DNA of 64,000 nt from CAYJAD01 sp964368075. GTDB lineage: Bacteria; Desulfobacterota; Desulfovibrionia; Desulfovibrionales; Desulfovibrionaceae. A program made the translations under genes and the position numbers. The notes beneath the pieces were generated by a model. The model made no database searches. It was not told the origin of the DNA and saw only the letters and a program-made list of their open reading frames with translations. Shown here piece after piece: positions 61,952 to 64,000 of the stretch (positions within the stretch are counted from its first letter, which is position 1; each line of letters starts with the position of its first letter). The stretch covers positions 3,327 through 67,326 of the forward strand of contig CAYJAD010000010.1 of assembly GCA_964368075.1 (NCBI GenBank). The letters run 5' to 3'.

Positions 61952-62383
61952 TTATTTTTTGCACTTTTCACCAATACCATAATTTGTCATATAGTCATAA
62001 AGTGTCATACTTTTCAAAAATTTGCGCAAGTGCGTATCCATATCTTGCCAAAAGTTTCGCGTAGTGCATACGCTAGAACGCGGACAAGCATGCAATTCAT
62101 CGTTTACACAAGCTACAGGTGAAATATCACCCTCAAGATGTGTAAAAATGTCTTCTAAATTAATATCCTTGGGGTTTTTAGAAAGCATATAGCCCCCTGC
62201 TGCACCCCGTACCGAATCCATAATACCTAGGGGCTTTAGGGAACGAACAATTTGTTCTAAATATCCGGCGGAAATGCTTTCTTCTCTAGCCAGTTCTTTT
62301 AGCTGTATCAGCTTCCCACTGGGATTTGACGCCAAATGAACAAGAAAACGTAAACCATATCGGGTTCGCGTTGAAAACCTCAT
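61952..62383 (-). CDS. Rrf2-family regulator, IscR-like
   Basis: 143 residues. An N-terminal winged HTH (RFSTRTRYGLRFLVHLA, ISAGYLEQIVRSLKPLGIMDSVRG, GGYMLSKNP) is followed by the cluster cysteines C92, C100 and C106 (ACVNDELHACPRSSVC). These match the three Cys spacing of 2Fe-2S binding in IscR/Rrf2 proteins. It should sense the iron-sulfur status and control nifUS. A dyad TGTCTT-ATAA-AAGACA lies about 20 bp upstream of its start codon and may be its own operator. Confidence 0.92.
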   Translation of the reverse strand: MRFSTRTRYGLRFLVHLASNPSGKLIQLKELAREESISAGYLEQIVRSLKPLGIMDSVRGAAGGYMLSKNPKDINLEDIFTHLEGDISPVACVNDELHACPRSSVCTTRNFWQDMDTHLRKFLKSMTLYDYMTNYGIGEKCKK

Positions 62384-62403
62384 AACAACTCCTAAAAAAC
62401 TCT

Positions 62404-62419
62404 TGTCTTATAAAAGACA
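62404..62419. promoter_or_regulatory. Dyad upstream of rrf2
   Basis: TGTCTT-ATAA-AAGACA is a perfect 6-bp inverted repeat about 20 bp before the rrf2 start codon, in an AT-rich promoter region shared with the 3' side of murA. Confidence 0.5.
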
Positions 62420-62461
62420 TAATAAAACACCATTAATTATATAATATATTATTATATATAA

Positions 62462-63724
62462 TTATTCATCCTTCATGCGCCAAATACGGGCACCAACGGC
62501 ACTTAACTTCTTCTCAATATGCTCATAACCTCTATCCAAATGGTAAATGCGTTGAATTCGCGTTTTACCTGCGGCCGCAAGGCCGGCCAATACAAAAGCT
62601 GCACTGGCACGTAAATCTGAAGCCATAACCGGAGCACCTTTCAAAGCTTTTACACCACGAATGGTAGCACTGCGCCCGGAAATAGAAATATCAGCTCCCA
62701 TGCGTACCAATTCAGGAACATGCATGAAGCGATTTTCAAAAATACTTTCTTCCACAATGGAATTGCCCTTTGCTAAAGCCATCAGCGCCATGAGCTGAGC
62801 TTGCATATCAGTGGGAAAACCAGGGTATGGCTGGGTGCGGATATCTGTGCCATGTAAGCTGGCTACCCCATGGGGACAATAGGCTCGCGTGCCTTGTTCG
62901 CTGTGCTCAAAGTGCATGCCCATGTTCTCTAGTTTATCAAAAACTTTTTCTAAAGCCTCATGTGGACACTGCTTCACCAGCAAATCACCACCTGTAATGG
63001 CAGCAGCCACTAAAAAAGTTCCGGCTTCAATGCGGTCTGGCATTATGGTATACGAAACACCTTGTAACTTTGCAACACCAGTCACACGTATAGAGCTTGT
63101 GCCGGCACCTTCAATTTTGGCACCACAAGCAATAAGATAATTTGCTAAATCTATAATTTCAGGTTCGCGCGCTACATTTTCTAAAATGGTTTCGCCCTCG
63201 GCAAGCACAGCAGCCATAAGCACATTTTCTGTGCCCCCCACTGTAGGCATATCAAAATTAATATGCGCCCCGCGCAATTTGGTACAATGCCCTATTATAT
63301 AGCCGTCTTCAAGCTCAAAACGCGCCCCCATTTTTTCAAAACCTTTCAAATGTTGATCAACGGGACGATCACCAATGGCACAACCACCGGGAAGAGCCAC
63401 TTTAGCTTTTCCTATACGTGCCAATAATGGTCCTAAACAAAGGACGGAGGCTCGCATGGTTTTAACAAGATCATACGGAGCTTCAGGGTGTAAAGTGGAA
63501 GGGCTTATATGTGCCACCCCATTATCAAAATTTGTTTCACACCCTAAAATTCTAAGAAGCTTTACAGTAGTATGTATATCGCGCAGATTGGGAACATTAT
63601 AAAAAGTTGTTGGGCTTTCAGCCAAAATAGATGCAAAAAGAATAGGAAGGGCTGCATTTTTAGAACCACTGACAACTATTTCCCCTGTAAGGGGTATGCC
63701 ACCCTCGATAACCAGACTATCCAT
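62462..63724 (-). CDS. murA: UDP-N-acetylglucosamine 1-carboxyvinyltransferase
   Basis: First committed enzyme of peptidoglycan synthesis. The start is the ATG at 63724 (MDSLVIEGGIPLTGEIVVSGSKNAALP) with GGAGA upstream, giving 420 residues, the usual length. The ORF extension to 63784 has no ribosome site. Conserved features: KNAALPIL, TMRASVLCLGP, the reactive cysteine loop PGGCAIGDRPVDQH (Cys, not Asp, so fosfomycin-sensitive in principle), and PDRIEAGTFL. The 3' end lies about 80 bp before rrf2, which reads the same way. Confidence 0.97.
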   Translation of the reverse strand: MDSLVIEGGIPLTGEIVVSGSKNAALPILFASILAESPTTFYNVPNLRDIHTTVKLLRILGCETNFDNGVAHISPSTLHPEAPYDLVKTMRASVLCLGPLLARIGKAKVALPGGCAIGDRPVDQHLKGFEKMGARFELEDGYIIGHCTKLRGAHINFDMPTVGGTENVLMAAVLAEGETILENVAREPEIIDLANYLIACGAKIEGAGTSSIRVTGVAKLQGVSYTIMPDRIEAGTFLVAAAITGGDLLVKQCPHEALEKVFDKLENMGMHFEHSEQGTRAYCPHGVASLHGTDIRTQPYPGFPTDMQAQLMALMALAKGNSIVEESIFENRFMHVPELVRMGADISISGRSATIRGVKALKGAPVMASDLRASAAFVLAGLAAAGKTRIQRIYHLDRGYEHIEKKLSAVGARIWRMKDE

Positions 63725-63914
63725 AAAATCTCCATGAATTGTTTTTGATAAACTCTTGTATAGAATTTTACAAAAAAAATCCATAGTTGCTTAGTACTGT
63801 TTCCAGAAAATATTCTTCAAAAAAACCATTTTTAATAAAAAAGAATGATTAAAATGACTTACTAGAAAAATTAATATTTTTTTACAAAAAATTCTTATCC
63901 ATGCTAAAAAAGAC

Positions 63915-63941
63915 TTGCCAAAAGTAAGCGTTCAGTATAAA
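63915..63941 (+). promoter_or_regulatory. Possible promoter of tRNA-His
   Basis: -35-like TTGCCA (63915-63920) and -10-like TATAAA (63936-63941), with a rather short 15-bp spacer, about 18 bp before the tRNA. Confidence 0.35.
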
Positions 63942-63958
63942 CACATTCTTCTACGGAC

Positions 63959-64000
63959 GGCGGATGTAGCTCAGTAGGTAGAGCACCTGGTTGTGGCCCA
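63959..64000 (+). tRNA. tRNA-His(GTG), partial at window end
   Basis: The extra 5' G at 63959 plus acceptor strand GCGGATG, D-arm GCTC...GAGC, anticodon stem CCTGG and loop TTGTGGC (anticodon GTG) are visible; the window ends in the anticodon arm. Confidence 0.93.

Noticed and set aside
1..64000. CRISPR arrays, IS elements and rRNA
   Set aside because: No regularly spaced repeats with unique spacers, no transposase genes and no rRNA-like sequence were seen.

Overview
The window is a chromosomal segment of an AT-rich member of the Desulfovibrionaceae (sulfate- or sulfite-reducer relatives). The assignment rests on gene content, not on a search: a periplasmic selenocysteine formate dehydrogenase (fdhAB) with fdhE, a NifU/NifS iron-sulfur operon with an Rrf2 regulator, a PEP-synthase-like enzyme close to a single-chain pyruvate carboxylase and a biotin ligase, an isolated HPr/EI/EIID phosphotransferase set, and an FmdE-molybdopterin-binding fusion protein. 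Genus and species cannot be fixed from the sequence alone.

Positions 1-9467 are the right-hand part of an integrated mobile element. It ends in a 47-bp copy of the 3' half of a tRNA-Arg(TCT) gene at 9421-9467, beside a tyrosine integrase. Reading leftwards on the minus strand it carries integrase, two small unknown genes, an AlpA-type regulator, a RepA-like RecA-fold ATPase, a large primase-helicase (AEP-like primase plus DUF927), a HigA-like antitoxin without a visible toxin, and a possible DNA-binding accessory protein. The order int-alpA-rep/primase, together with GTGTGTAA-type octamer repeats on both sides of the primase-helicase gene, recalls P4-like satellites and Gram-negative phage-inducible islands. 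The left end lies outside the window.

Positions 9468-24350 return to the chromosome. They hold a polytopic membrane protein, tRNA-Ser(CGA), argG-argH overlapping a mannose-type EIID gene, HPr, EI, smpB and an FmdE-molybdopterin-binding fusion. These are followed by a TauE/SafE exporter, a hairpin-rich gene-poor stretch with a 30-codon ORF, a MATE efflux pump under a typical MerR promoter with its divergent merR gene, and an exported M15 peptidase.

Positions 24661-33404 carry the formate dehydrogenase cluster (fdhA with an in-frame TGA-Sec and a downstream SECIS-like hairpin, fdhB, fdhE), an exported nucleoside hydrolase and a cytosolic three-PAS hybrid histidine kinase. Positions 33545-42519 are a cell-surface block on the minus strand: an RTX-type secreted protein and a five-gene glycan operon (GT2, WbpB-, WbpE- and WbpD-like enzymes and a methyltransferase-GT4 fusion), probably making and adding a diacetamido-glucuronic-acid sugar.

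Positions 42805-53514 hold central-carbon genes: the PEP-synthase-like protein, a membrane acyltransferase, pyruvate carboxylase, the biotin ligase that probably modifies it, and the divergent CCA-adding enzyme. Positions 53605-64000 hold phoH, a PgpH-like HD phosphodiesterase and ybeY as one unit; a three-repeat protein of unknown function; rrf2, nifU, nifS and a small unknown gene; murA; and the first half of tRNA-His(GTG).
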